A program made the translations under genes and the position numbers. Shown one piece after another: positions 40,251 through 49,122 of a DNA stretch of 64,000 nt. Source of the stretch: Streptomyces sp. NBC_01235 (GTDB lineage: Bacteria; Actinomycetota; Actinomycetes; Streptomycetales; Streptomycetaceae); NCBI RefSeq assembly GCF_035989285.1, contig NZ_CP108513.1:5084001-5148000 (forward strand), written 5' to 3'. Positions within the stretch are counted from its first letter, which is position 1, and each line of letters starts with the position of its first letter. Under the pieces are notes generated by a model. It was not told the origin of the DNA and ran no database searches. It saw nothing but the letters and a program-made list of their open reading frames with translations.

Positions 40251-41462
40251 ATGGGCTGGTGGCAGGTGAACGCGGACACCCTGGCCCGCAGCCGGTTCGT
40301 ACTCTCACCGCTCGCCGAGACCTTCGCGAGCCTGAAGCTGCTGCACGCGGGCGTAGGCACCCATCCCGGCGAGCAGGACTGGCTGCGCGACCGTCTCCCC
40401 GGCTACCGCGCCGTCCTGGCGGCCGACCCGGTGACCGCGCAGCTGGTGCGGGCCGGGCTCGGGCGGCACTGGATCGCCGACTTCCTCACGCCCACGCCGC
40501 GGGACGGCGAGAGCTTCGAGGAGGGCGTGGCCAGGGTCCGGGCGGCCCGTCCGGCGGACGCCCGCGCCCATCTGCGGATGTCCCTGGCCGGCCCGGTGCC
40601 CGCCGCCCTTGAGCGCGACGACCTGCCCGAGCGGGCGGCCGAGCTGCTGGAGTACGTGTGGGAGGCGGGCGTACGGCCGTACTGGGAGCGGCGGCGGCGT
40701 GTCCTGGAGGCCGATGTCGTCGCGCGGACGGCGCAGGTCAGCCTGGGCGGCTGGGCCGCCGTGCTGGACTCGCTGCGGCCGGGGACGCGGTGGCTCGGCG
40801 AGAGTCGGTTTCAGGTCAATCTGCACGAGTATCCGCCCCGCGAGATCTCCGGCGCCGAGCTGGTGTTCGTACCGGTCACCCCGAAGGCGGGGTGGGTGTC
40901 GTGGGAGGGACGGGAGCGGTACGCCGTCGTCTACCCCTGCGCGGGGGTGCTCGCCGAGGACCACCGGGAGCGGGCCCGTGCCGTACCGGCCGCCCTGGGC
41001 GCCCTGCTGGGCCCCGCGCGGGCGGCGGTCCTCGTGCTCCTCGGCGAGGGCCCCCTGAGCACCACCCAGCTGGTGGCCCTCACCGGCCAGGGCCTCGGCT
41101 CGGTCGGCCGCCACCTGCAAATCCTGCTGAACGCCGGCCTGGCCCAACGCCGCCGCTCGGGCCGCTCGGTGCTGTACTCACGAACAACAGCCGGGAACGT
41201 ACTGGCGACCGCAGCCGGGGATGCGCCGGTCGGCGCAGCCGGGAAGGCTACGGCGAAGGCATCCAGGGGCGCGGTGACGGCGACCACCGGGGAGGCCCTG
41301 GCCGAGGCTGCCCGGGAGGCAGCGGCCGAGGCTGTCGGACGGGTGGTGATCGAGGACGGCGGGGACCCCCTGGCCGAGGATGCCCGGGAGGCAGTGACCG
41401 AGGCTGTCGGGCGGGTCGACGGCGCTGGGCAGGGTCCGGCCGAGGATGCCCGGGGGCGGTGA
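40251..41462 (+). CDS. ArsR-type regulator with DUF5937-like N-terminus and Ala/Glu-rich repeat tail (403 aa)
   Basis: The first 230 residues form a helical domain (FVLSPLAETFASLKLLHAGV, LGRHWIADFLTPTPRDGESF) typical of the large Streptomyces ArsR-like proteins. The winged helix follows (ARAAVLVLLGEGPLSTTQLV, ALTGQGLGSVGRHLQILLNA, GLAQRRRSGRSVLYSR). The last 85 residues are an acidic Ala-rich tail that repeats twice (LAEAAREAAAEAVGRV and LAEDAREAVTEAVGRV); the DNA there repeats as well, a sign of internal duplication. It faces the MFS gene across a palindromic operator. Confidence 0.85.
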   Translation: MGWWQVNADTLARSRFVLSPLAETFASLKLLHAGVGTHPGEQDWLRDRLPGYRAVLAADPVTAQLVRAGLGRHWIADFLTPTPRDGESFEEGVARVRAARPADARAHLRMSLAGPVPAALERDDLPERAAELLEYVWEAGVRPYWERRRRVLEADVVARTAQVSLGGWAAVLDSLRPGTRWLGESRFQVNLHEYPPREISGAELVFVPVTPKAGWVSWEGRERYAVVYPCAGVLAEDHRERARAVPAALGALLGPARAAVLVLLGEGPLSTTQLVALTGQGLGSVGRHLQILLNAGLAQRRRSGRSVLYSRTTAGNVLATAAGDAPVGAAGKATAKASRGAVTATTGEALAEAAREAAAEAVGRVVIEDGGDPLAEDAREAVTEAVGRVDGAGQGPAEDARGR

Positions 41463-41572
41463 CCGAGGGTGGCGGGGGCTTGGCGTCGGAGGGGTGGGGG
41501 CGGGGCTGGAATCGTAAGTGGGGGGTGCCCCCGGAAGGGGTGGGGTCATCTTGCGGGGCTAGCATCCGGGGC

Positions 41573-42076
41573 ATGACTACTGATGCCGGTACCTCTCCCC
41601 TCGACGTCCAGATCGGTGCCCTCAAGGGCGGTTCCGCGGAGCTCTCGCAGTACGCGGGCAAGGCCGTGCTCGTGGTGAACGTGGCCTCCAAGTGCGGCCT
41701 GACCCCGCAGTACACGGGCCTGGAGCGGCTCCAGGAGCGGTACGCCGACCAGGGCTTCACCGTCCTCGGCGTGCCCTGCAACCAGTTCCTCGGGCAGGAG
41801 CCCGGCAGCGCCGAGGAGATCGCCGAGTTCTGCTCGGCGACCTACGGCGTGACCTTCCCGCTGACCGAGAAGGTCGAGGTCAACGGCGGGGACCGGCACC
41901 CGCTGTACGAGCGCCTCGTCGGGTTCGCGGACGGCGAGGGCCACGACGGCGACATCCGCTGGAACTTCGAGAAGTTCCTGATCGGCCGGGACGGCTCCGT
42001 CGTCGCCCGCTTCTCCCCGCAGACCGAGCCGGAGGCCTCCGAGGTCGTCGCGGCCATCGAGGGCCAGCTGGGCTGA
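41573..42076 (+). CDS. Glutathione-peroxidase-family thiol peroxidase (167 aa)
   Basis: It reduces peroxides, with thioredoxin or mycothiol as the likely donor, since Streptomyces lacks glutathione. The peroxidatic Cys is in VNVASKCGLTPQY, with the second family box LGVPCNQFLGQEPG and the catalytic Trp/Asn region DIRWNFEKFLIGRDG. No Shine-Dalgarno is convincing. A TAGCAT box is seven bases before ATG 41573, so the mRNA is probably leaderless. Selenocysteine is replaced by Cys, as in nearly all bacterial members. Confidence 0.93.
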   Translation: MTTDAGTSPLDVQIGALKGGSAELSQYAGKAVLVVNVASKCGLTPQYTGLERLQERYADQGFTVLGVPCNQFLGQEPGSAEEIAEFCSATYGVTFPLTEKVEVNGGDRHPLYERLVGFADGEGHDGDIRWNFEKFLIGRDGSVVARFSPQTEPEASEVVAAIEGQLG

Positions 42077-42189
42077 CGCCCGCGGCCACACGGAACGACC
42101 GGCTTGACCTTGCCCCTGGGGCAAGGCGGAGCCTCCTCGTCGCCGGGCGGGCAAGGCCGTCCGGCGACGGAGGACGACGGGGGTGCGGG

Positions 42190-43065
42190 GTGGACGTGAA
42201 GGACGACGGCGAGCTGCTCACCATCGGCGCGTTCGCCGCACGCGCCCGTCTCTCGGCCAAGGCGCTGCGGCTGTACGACCGGCTCGGACTGCTCGCCCCG
42301 GCGCACATCGACGAGGCCAGCGGCTACCGCTACTACCGCGCCGACCAGGTGGAGCGCGCCCGGCTGGTGGCCCTGCTGCGCCAGCTCGACATGCCGCTCG
42401 CCCGGATCGCCGAGGTGGTGGAGACCGCTGACGGTTTCGAGGCCGGGGACCGGCTCGCCGCCTACTGGGGCGATGTCGAGAACCGGTTCGCCGCCCAGCG
42501 CACCCTCGCCGCCTACCTCCGTGCCAGGCTGTCGGGGAGGAGCTCCGAGATGTACGAGAAGTTCGAGGTCCAGTTGGTCGACGTGCCCGAGCAGGTGATC
42601 ATCACCGAGACCCGGCACGCACTCGCGGACGAGCTGCCCGTCTGGATCCCCGCCTCGCTGGGGCGGCTGGAGCAGGCGGCCGGGGAGTGCGGAGGGATCG
42701 TCGGCGCGCCGTACGTCGTGTACTACTCCGCGGTGTCCATGGAGAGCGACGGGCCGGTCGAGTCGTGCGTGCCGGTCGCCGACGAGTCCGCGGCCCGGTC
42801 GTGGGCGGCCGCTCGGGACGGCGACCGGGGCCGCCGGACCGGCGTACGGATCGAGCCGGCGCGCCGGCTCGCGTACGCCCGCATCACCAAGGCGCAGGTG
42901 GCGCACCCTCAGATCCTCGCCCCGTACGAGGCGGTGGAGACGTGGATGAAGCGGGAGGGCTGGGACTACGACGGGCACTGCCGGGAGATCTACTTCGCCG
43001 ACTGGGACGCGGCCGGAGCCGAGGACCCGGTCTGCGACGTGGCGTTCCCGGTGAAGCGGCCGTAG
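42190..43065 (+). CDS. MerR-family regulator with GyrI-like effector domain (291 aa)
   Basis: The N-terminal MerR domain (LTIGAFAARARLSAKALRLY, DRLGLL, SGYRYYRADQVERARLV) binds DNA. A helix linker leads to a complete effector-binding domain (FEVQLVDVPEQVIITETRH, CVPVADES, RRLAYARITKAQVAHPQILA, WDYDGHCREIYFADW). BmrR-like proteins of this kind sense lipophilic drugs. The start is GTG 42190. The effector domain shows what the fragment at 15213 once looked like. Confidence 0.9.
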   Translation: MDVKDDGELLTIGAFAARARLSAKALRLYDRLGLLAPAHIDEASGYRYYRADQVERARLVALLRQLDMPLARIAEVVETADGFEAGDRLAAYWGDVENRFAAQRTLAAYLRARLSGRSSEMYEKFEVQLVDVPEQVIITETRHALADELPVWIPASLGRLEQAAGECGGIVGAPYVVYYSAVSMESDGPVESCVPVADESAARSWAAARDGDRGRRTGVRIEPARRLAYARITKAQVAHPQILAPYEAVETWMKREGWDYDGHCREIYFADWDAAGAEDPVCDVAFPVKRP

Positions 43066-43130
43066 CGGGGTCGTAGCGGCTTCATTTCAAAGCCTGCCCG
43101 GTCACCCCGGTCACCCCGGGAAACGACACC

Positions 43131-43171
43131 GGGCCCTCTCGGCTAGGACGGCGAACTGGACGAGAGGGCCC
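43131..43171. terminator. Hairpin terminator for the DUF397 operon
   Basis: GGGCCCTCTCG pairs perfectly with CGAGAGGGCCC around 19 bases. It lies 40 bases past the DUF397 stop on the minus strand and also 66 bases past the MerR gene on the plus strand. Confidence 0.65.
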
Positions 43172-43210
43172 TTGGGTGATTCTTGTGCAGTTGTATCGGC
43201 GACCAGCCCG

Positions 43211-43402
43211 TTATGCCTTGACCGATGCCACGAAGTCGCTCCACGCGTCGGCGGGGAAGACCAGGTTCGGGCCGTCCTGGACCTTGGAGTCCCGGACGAA
43301 CATGGCCTGTACGACCGGCGACTTGATCTCGACGCACGCACCGTTGCCCGTGGAGTACGAAGACTTGGTCCACGTGTGTGCGCTGCCCTGACGAATTGCC
43401 AT
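43211..43402 (-). CDS. DUF397 small regulator partner (63 aa)
   Basis: DUF397 proteins are small partners of XRE-type regulators in actinobacteria and often act as pairs with them in development or toxin-antitoxin-like switches. The signature is complete: HTWTKSSYSTGNGACVEI and VFVRDSK-like VQAMFVRDSKVQDGPNLVF, then WSDFVASV. ATG 43402 is chosen because GGAG lies 8 bases upstream and the length then equals the family norm; ATG 43438 is an alternative. The XRE gene is 175 bases upstream on the same strand. Confidence 0.9.
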   Translation of the reverse strand: MAIRQGSAHTWTKSSYSTGNGACVEIKSPVVQAMFVRDSKVQDGPNLVFPADAWSDFVASVKA

Positions 43403-43577
43403 TTTTGCTCCGGAGTGCAGTTGTTGAGTTGCTGTCATCGCGCCAACCTTGTTGCTCGATGGCGTGATCGACGCTACTCGCCAACATCGACTGACGAAGC
43501 GACTATTCACTCGACCGGATGACATATTCCAATGGAAACTTCCATATGGCCCGAAGGGGGCGTACTATGCGGGCCCA

Positions 43578-44435
43578 TTACCGCACATACCCCTTCGCGA
43601 TTTCGGCGATGAAGTGCCGCGACTGGTCCACGTTCAGGGCCTGGGCGCGCAGGTGCTCGTACATCACGCTGTACTTCTGCACGTCGTTCGGCTTCTCCAG
43701 GTACAGGTCACTGGTCACGCCCTCGATGTAGACGACGCTGGAGTCGGCCGTGTCCGGGAACTCCAGGATCGCGTACTGGCCGTTCAGGCCCGGATGCGCG
43801 CCCATGTCGAAGGGGATCACCTGCACGGTGACATGCGGCAACTGGGACTGCTCCACGAGGTGTTCCAGCTGGTCCCGCATGAGCTCGCGGCTGCCGACGA
43901 CTCTCCTGAGCGCCGACTCGTCCATGACGCTCCACAGTCGCAGCGGGTTCTCACTGGAGGAGACACGTTCCTGCCGGCGCATGCGCACCTGCACGCGCTT
44001 TTCGACCTCCGTGTGCGCGGTCTCCGGCAGCGCGCCCGAGATCAGCGCCTCCGCGTACTGACGGGTCTGCAGCAGCCCGGGCACGACCTGCGGGTCGTAC
44101 ACGCGCAGACTCGCCGCGTCCGTCTCCAGGCCGATGTAGACGCTGTACGGCACGTCGCCGAAGGCGTGCCACCAGCCCTGCTGGCGGGAGTCCTTGGCCA
44201 TCTCCATCAGCGAGTCGACCATCCGCTGGTCCTCGACCTCGTACACGCCGCACAGGTCACGGACGTCACGCTGACTGATACTGCGCCGGCCGTTCTCCAA
44301 CCGGCTGATCTTCGACTGGGACACCAGCAGGCGCTCGGCGACCTCTTCGGCCGTCATGCCCTTGAGCTCGCGGAGCCGACGCAACTCCTGGCCCAGCCGG
44401 CGTCGCCTGACAGTGGGATTGACATTGGACGCCAC
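43578..44435 (-). CDS. XRE-family regulator of the Scr1/DUF5753 type (285 aa)
   Basis: The helix-turn-helix is clear (LGQELRRLRELKGMTAEEVA, RLLVSQSKISRLENGRRSI). The rest is the DUF5753-type sensor domain (YDPQVVPGLLQTRQYAEALI, PHVTVQVIPFDMGAHPGLNG, VVYIEGVTSDLYLEKP). GTG 44435 has GGAGGTG 9 bases upstream and gives the usual family length; longer readings to 44609 lack a binding site. The adjacent DUF397 gene is its cognate partner. Confidence 0.92.
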   Translation of the reverse strand: MASNVNPTVRRRRLGQELRRLRELKGMTAEEVAERLLVSQSKISRLENGRRSISQRDVRDLCGVYEVEDQRMVDSLMEMAKDSRQQGWWHAFGDVPYSVYIGLETDAASLRVYDPQVVPGLLQTRQYAEALISGALPETAHTEVEKRVQVRMRRQERVSSSENPLRLWSVMDESALRRVVGSRELMRDQLEHLVEQSQLPHVTVQVIPFDMGAHPGLNGQYAILEFPDTADSSVVYIEGVTSDLYLEKPNDVQKYSVMYEHLRAQALNVDQSRHFIAEIAKGYVR

Positions 44436-44774
44436 GGGACGTGCACCTCCGGCTGCGTGCCTGCAACTGACACTTTGCGTATCTGCTGTTGAGCAGACTG
44501 CCACCAAGGTGCTTTCTACCGCTGGAAAACGGTGGATATGCGGCCGGTACACGCCAGTTCGGGTCAGCCTTCGAACGATGCCGAAGTGTGCCGACGAGTT
44601 CCCGCACATGCGTCCGCGCGGGGCGGCGGGACACTACGTCCCTCCGCCCCGCGCGGGCCGCGGCGGCTCCCGAACGGGTCTTACGTCCAACGGGCCTTGC
44701 GTATTCGTCTTGCGCCTTGCGTTTACGTCCTGCGGTTGCGCGGTCCTTCGTGCGCGGTGTCGTGGAACTACGGC

Positions 44775-45530
44775 TCAGTGGGCCACGACACGCACCATGG
44801 GACCGCGGTGCGGCTGCGCCGGAACGCCACGGGCGGGCTCCGGAGCGGGCCTGGCCCCCGGTCCGGCCTGGCGGCCGGCGGGTGCCTGCTGGCGACGCGG
44901 CTGTGCGGCCGCGCCGTTCTGAACGTCCATCACGGCGTGCGCCACGAGGCCGCCCATCGGGTCGTGCCTGATCAGGTCCCGCAGCCGGGAGCGGGACGAG
45001 CGTCCCTCGTTACCCGGATACAGGTGCTTGCCGAGGCCGACCGCGTGCGCCAGTGCGGCGAGCGCCGCGGTCCGCGGGTCCGGCGGGACGCCGGTGCGGA
45101 TCGCGGAGTCCAGCCGGGCCCTGATCTCCCGGCTGATGTCGTTGTCCGTCGCCTGATAGCGAGTCGTCGGCAGCACTCCGCACATCTGTCCGGCCACGGC
45201 GGCAACCATGCCGCACCGCTCCAGATGCGAGAGGTAGGTCTGGCGCAGCCCGAGACGCGGCCCGCCGATCCAGTGGACGGCACGCACAGGAGCGCCACGC
45301 CTTCGCAGCAACTCCAACGCGCAGTCCAAAGTCGGATCTCCAGTCGGCCGTGGTGCCACCACGGCGATACGATCCCCGTCAGGGGCTATCCGTCCGGCCA
45401 GCGCGAGCTCCACTAGCTGCGCTCCGGCCAGACCAAGGTCGAGCGATTGCGGCTGTGCGGTGGTACCCGTGGTCGGGTCCAACGCCAGCAGCAACAACTC
45501 TTCCGGAATCGTTCTGCGGCTCCTGCCCAT
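44775..45530 (-). CDS. GPP34/GOLPH3-family protein (251 aa)
   Basis: The family name comes from the Golgi phosphoprotein GOLPH3, which binds phosphatidylinositol-4-phosphate; bacterial members probably bind lipids or membranes. Landmarks are the start IPEELLLLALDPTTG, LGLAGAQLVELALAGRIAPD and the helical C-terminal part (RTAALAALAHAVGLGKHLYP). The last 50 residues are a Pro/Gln/Arg-rich tail. Streptomyces carry several copies, often near XRE/DUF397 pairs as here. Confidence 0.85.
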   Translation of the reverse strand: MGRSRRTIPEELLLLALDPTTGTTAQPQSLDLGLAGAQLVELALAGRIAPDGDRIAVVAPRPTGDPTLDCALELLRRRGAPVRAVHWIGGPRLGLRQTYLSHLERCGMVAAVAGQMCGVLPTTRYQATDNDISREIRARLDSAIRTGVPPDPRTAALAALAHAVGLGKHLYPGNEGRSSRSRLRDLIRHDPMGGLVAHAVMDVQNGAAAQPRRQQAPAGRQAGPGARPAPEPARGVPAQPHRGPMVRVVAH

Positions 45531-45768
45531 CCATGCCTCCCCGCGTGGATGAATGACAGGGTGACCCCTCTCACATTGGTCTGTCGAGGGTGCGTGACCT
45601 GTTTGTAGTGGAACCAGTAGGTATGTCGTTCTCGTCTACCGCAGGAGCCAAGCCCTCTACACAGGACACTGGTACATGGTTCGGACAGCGCCGCGAGGCG
45701 GGTCCCGGGCGGGCGGTTCACGGTTCGGCAGGCGCGCGGACGGCGTGCGGCACATGGAGGAGGCATCG

Positions 45769-48700
45769 GTGGCGGGCGAGTCCCCCGACAGGTCGAAGCA
45801 GCGCGAGTCGTCGGCAGAACCGACGTCGGGGAGCGCGGGCACGGTTCCCGAGGCACGCGAGCCCCGCGACCCGCGGGTCGCGGTGGCCCGGAACGCCGAA
45901 CCGTCCACGCCCCGCGGCGGCGTGGACACGGCGACCCGGGTGTTCTCGGTACGGGACGTGAAAACCGAGTCCCCCGAGGAACCCACCGCCCCGGCGGCCA
46001 CCGAGGAACCCTCCACACCCGAGTCGGCCGACGAGCCCAACGGTCCCGGAAAGCACGCGGAGACCGACGCGACCGGCGAGACCGGGAAGGCCGCGGAGCC
46101 CGAGAGGGCCGGCGAGGCCGAGGACTTGGCCGCCCCGGGCGCATCGCAGACCACGGAACCCGGGGAAACCGCCGAGGCCGGGAACCCTGCCGAGACGGCG
46201 GAGACCGGGAAGCCCGGGGGCACCGCGACGGCCGGGAAGGCCTCGGGCACCGGCGAGACCGGAGCGGCCGAGGAGCCCAGCGAGGCCGAAGGCCACGCCT
46301 CCGCAAGCACGTCGAAGACCGCAGAAGCCGGGGAAGCCGGCGCGGCAGGGCACGCATCGGAGGCTGGGAAGTCCGAGACGGCGAAGGCGGAGGAGACGGC
46401 GGAGGCGGAGGGAACCGGCGAAGCCACCGAAACCGGGAAGCCCTCGCAGACGGCGGACGGCGGGGAGACCGGCGAAGCCGCGAGGACCACGGAAGCCGGG
46501 CAGCCCGGCGAGACGGCCGCGCCCGGAAACCTCGCGGACCCGGCTGGAGCCAGGCGGCCGGCGAAGGCCGACGCGTCCAGGGCCGCCGGAGCTGCCGCGC
46601 AGACCCGCGAGTCCGAGGCGCCCGGTGAAGCCGAGGCAACCCGCGAGTCCGAGACGACTCGCGCCGCCGAGGCAACCCGCGACGCCGAGGCGACCCGTGA
46701 AGCCAAGACGACTCGCGACGCCGAGGCAACCCGCGACGCCGGGGTGACCGGTGACGCCGGGACGACCCGCGAGTCCGAGACGACCCGCGACGCCGGGACG
46801 ACCCGCGAGTCCGAGACGACCCGCGACGCCGGGGCTGTCGGCGCGAAGCGGAAGCCCGCTGAGGGTCGGGCTGCCGAGGAGCCCAGCGAGGCCGAGGGCG
46901 CGGACGCCGGGCGTGGGGCGGTCGGTGCCGGCGAGGCCGCGCGCGCCCCGGAGGCCGTGGGGGCCGCTTCGGGCGACACGCGCGCCTCCGAGGCCCTGGG
47001 GGCCGCTTCGGGCGGCTCTGAGGGCGTGGAGGAGGCCGAGAGCGCGCCGGAGGTCCCCGGGGGCGGTGACGCGCGTCTGCGGGCCGCTGTGGCCCAGTGG
47101 GTGGCCTCGGCGGACGAGAAGAGCCCCGCGAAGGACCCGGCGCGGGGCGACTCCGCGGACGACGACACCGACGAACGCGTCGGCGGCGGGGCGAAGGAAC
47201 GTTCCGAGAGTGGCGCCGGGGTGGCCGACGAGCCCGCCGACGCGGAGCCGGAGGCCGGGGACGAACCCGTCTCCAAGCCCGTCAACGCCGCCTCCGAGCC
47301 CGTCGCCAAGCCCGTCGCCAAGGCCGCGCCGAAGTGGGCGTCGGACGCCGACAAGGCCGACGACGACACCCCCGTCGATCAGCCCACCGCCGTCTTCAAG
47401 GCGCCCCGGCCCAAGCCCGCCGTCGACCAGCCGACCACCATGCTGAAGCTGGGCGCCGCCGCCAAGCCCGAGCCGGACGAGGACAAGGCCGACACCGACG
47501 CCGAGTCCGAGTCCGAGTCCGAGGCACCCGCTGAGCGGACCAGTAAGTTCGTCGCGCTCAAGCCGCTCGACGAGCCCCGTCCGCTGAAGCCCGCCGCCAA
47601 GGCGTCCCCCGAGGTCACCGCTCTCGTCCCGCAGGTCGGTCCCGAGCGCACCACACAGCAGCCGCTGCCGCCCAAGCCGCCGCTGGACCTGCTGGCCGAG
47701 CTGACGAACACCCCGCCGCCCCCGCCGACCCCGCTGCGCACACTCGGCCGGCGGATCAAGATCTGGACGCCGCTGGTCATCCTGCTGGTCGTGATCTTTG
47801 CGATCGCGCAGGCCGTACGACCGCTGCCGGCGACCGCGCTCACGCTCACCGCGAAGGACTCCTACACCTTCGACGGCGGCAGGACGCAGCTGCCCTGGCC
47901 GGGTGAGGGGCAGGGCTGGATCGACGCCGACGGCGTCGGCACGATGGGCAGCTTCGGCAAGCAGACACCCGTGGCCATCGGCTCGGTCGCCAAGACCATG
48001 ACCGCGTACATCATCCTCAAGGACCACCCGATGAAGGCCGGGGAGGAAGGCCCGGAGATCGAGGTCGACGCGACGGCGGAGAAGGAGGGTGGCTACGACG
48101 TCTCCGGCGACGAGTCGACGCTCAACACCGTCAAGGCCGGCGACCAGCTCACCGAGAAGCAGGCTCTGTCGGCCGTCCTGATCCCCTCCGCCAACAACAT
48201 CGCGCGGCTGCTCGCACGCTGGGACGCGGGCTCGGAGGCGGCGTTCGTGAAGAAGATGAACGCCACCGCCAAGGAACTGGGGATGACCGACACGACGTAC
48301 ACCGATCCCTCGGGCCTGAAGGAGAGCACCGTCTCCACGGCCGAGGACCAGGTGAAGCTCGGCCGCGCGTTCGTGAAGGTCCCGGCCCTGGTCGCCATCT
48401 CCGGCGCGGCCAGCTGGACCGACCCTTCCGGCAAGTACTGGAACAACTACAACGAGCTGCCGTACAGGATGGGCGCGATCGGCATCAAGACCGGCAGCAC
48501 CACCGCGGCCGGCGGCAACCTGCTCTTCGCCTCCCGCAAGGAGGTCAACGGGCAGACGGTGACCCTCGTCGGTGCGATCCTCGGCCAGCACAAGCCGAAG
48601 ATCCTCGAGACGGTCAACGCGGTCAGCAAGACCGCGCTGACCGCCGCCCAGGACGCGATCACCTCGGCGAAGATCCTGAAGAAGGGCGACATCGTCGGGT

Positions 48701-48951
48701 ACGTGGACGACAAGCTGGGCGGCCACACGCCCGTCGTCATCACCAAGGACGTCTCGGCGGTCGGCTGGGCGGGCATGACGGTGAAGCTGTCCTTCGTCTC
48801 CGACGACGTCCCGCACACCGCGAAGGCCGGCGCCCAGGTGGGCACGCTCACCGTCGGGGACGGCACCGGCAGCGCGGTCAAGGTGCCGGTCGCGCTGCAG
48901 ACGGACCTGGTCGAGCCGGGCTTCACGGACAAGCTGACGCGCATCGGCTGA
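45769..48951 (+). CDS. D-alanyl-D-alanine carboxypeptidase (peptidase S11) with very long disordered N-terminus (1060 aa)
   Basis: The last 370 residues are a DacA-type penicillin-binding protein that trims peptidoglycan stems. Its triad motifs are present: SxxK as GSVAKT (Ser739, Lys742), SxN as PSANN (807-809) and KTG (907). One membrane helix (WTPLVILLVVIFAIAQAV, about 666-683) puts the enzyme outside. The 660 residues before it are inside and of low complexity, rich in Glu, Ala, Thr and Gly (for example TRESETTRDAGTTRESET). GTG 45769 is chosen as start because GGAGGAGG lies just upstream; ATG 45754 would put that box inside the gene. The tail may tether or scaffold at the membrane. Confidence 0.9.
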   Translation: MAGESPDRSKQRESSAEPTSGSAGTVPEAREPRDPRVAVARNAEPSTPRGGVDTATRVFSVRDVKTESPEEPTAPAATEEPSTPESADEPNGPGKHAETDATGETGKAAEPERAGEAEDLAAPGASQTTEPGETAEAGNPAETAETGKPGGTATAGKASGTGETGAAEEPSEAEGHASASTSKTAEAGEAGAAGHASEAGKSETAKAEETAEAEGTGEATETGKPSQTADGGETGEAARTTEAGQPGETAAPGNLADPAGARRPAKADASRAAGAAAQTRESEAPGEAEATRESETTRAAEATRDAEATREAKTTRDAEATRDAGVTGDAGTTRESETTRDAGTTRESETTRDAGAVGAKRKPAEGRAAEEPSEAEGADAGRGAVGAGEAARAPEAVGAASGDTRASEALGAASGGSEGVEEAESAPEVPGGGDARLRAAVAQWVASADEKSPAKDPARGDSADDDTDERVGGGAKERSESGAGVADEPADAEPEAGDEPVSKPVNAASEPVAKPVAKAAPKWASDADKADDDTPVDQPTAVFKAPRPKPAVDQPTTMLKLGAAAKPEPDEDKADTDAESESESEAPAERTSKFVALKPLDEPRPLKPAAKASPEVTALVPQVGPERTTQQPLPPKPPLDLLAELTNTPPPPPTPLRTLGRRIKIWTPLVILLVVIFAIAQAVRPLPATALTLTAKDSYTFDGGRTQLPWPGEGQGWIDADGVGTMGSFGKQTPVAIGSVAKTMTAYIILKDHPMKAGEEGPEIEVDATAEKEGGYDVSGDESTLNTVKAGDQLTEKQALSAVLIPSANNIARLLARWDAGSEAAFVKKMNATAKELGMTDTTYTDPSGLKESTVSTAEDQVKLGRAFVKVPALVAISGAASWTDPSGKYWNNYNELPYRMGAIGIKTGSTTAAGGNLLFASRKEVNGQTVTLVGAILGQHKPKILETVNAVSKTALTAAQDAITSAKILKKGDIVGYVDDKLGGHTPVVITKDVSAVGWAGMTVKLSFVSDDVPHTAKAGAQVGTLTVGDGTGSAVKVPVALQTDLVEPGFTDKLTRIG

Positions 48952-48978
48952 CCCGCGGCCCGCGGGCGCAGCGTGCGT

Positions 48979-49008
48979 CACCCCGTCGGGCAGCCGCCCG
49001 GCGGGGTG
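48979..49008 (+). terminator. Hairpin terminator after the carboxypeptidase gene
   Basis: CACCCCGTCGGGC and GCCCGGCGGGGTG pair (13 bp, one wobble) around AGCC, 28 bases after the stop codon. Confidence 0.65.
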
Positions 49009-49122
49009 CGTGCTAGCGTCGCGAAACGGGACAGGTCGCCGGTCGCAAGAGGCGCAGCCGTGAAGCGGACGCGAACGGGAAGCGGCCGAGAGCAGAAGAC
49101 GGGACACGGGGAGTGCCTTCAG

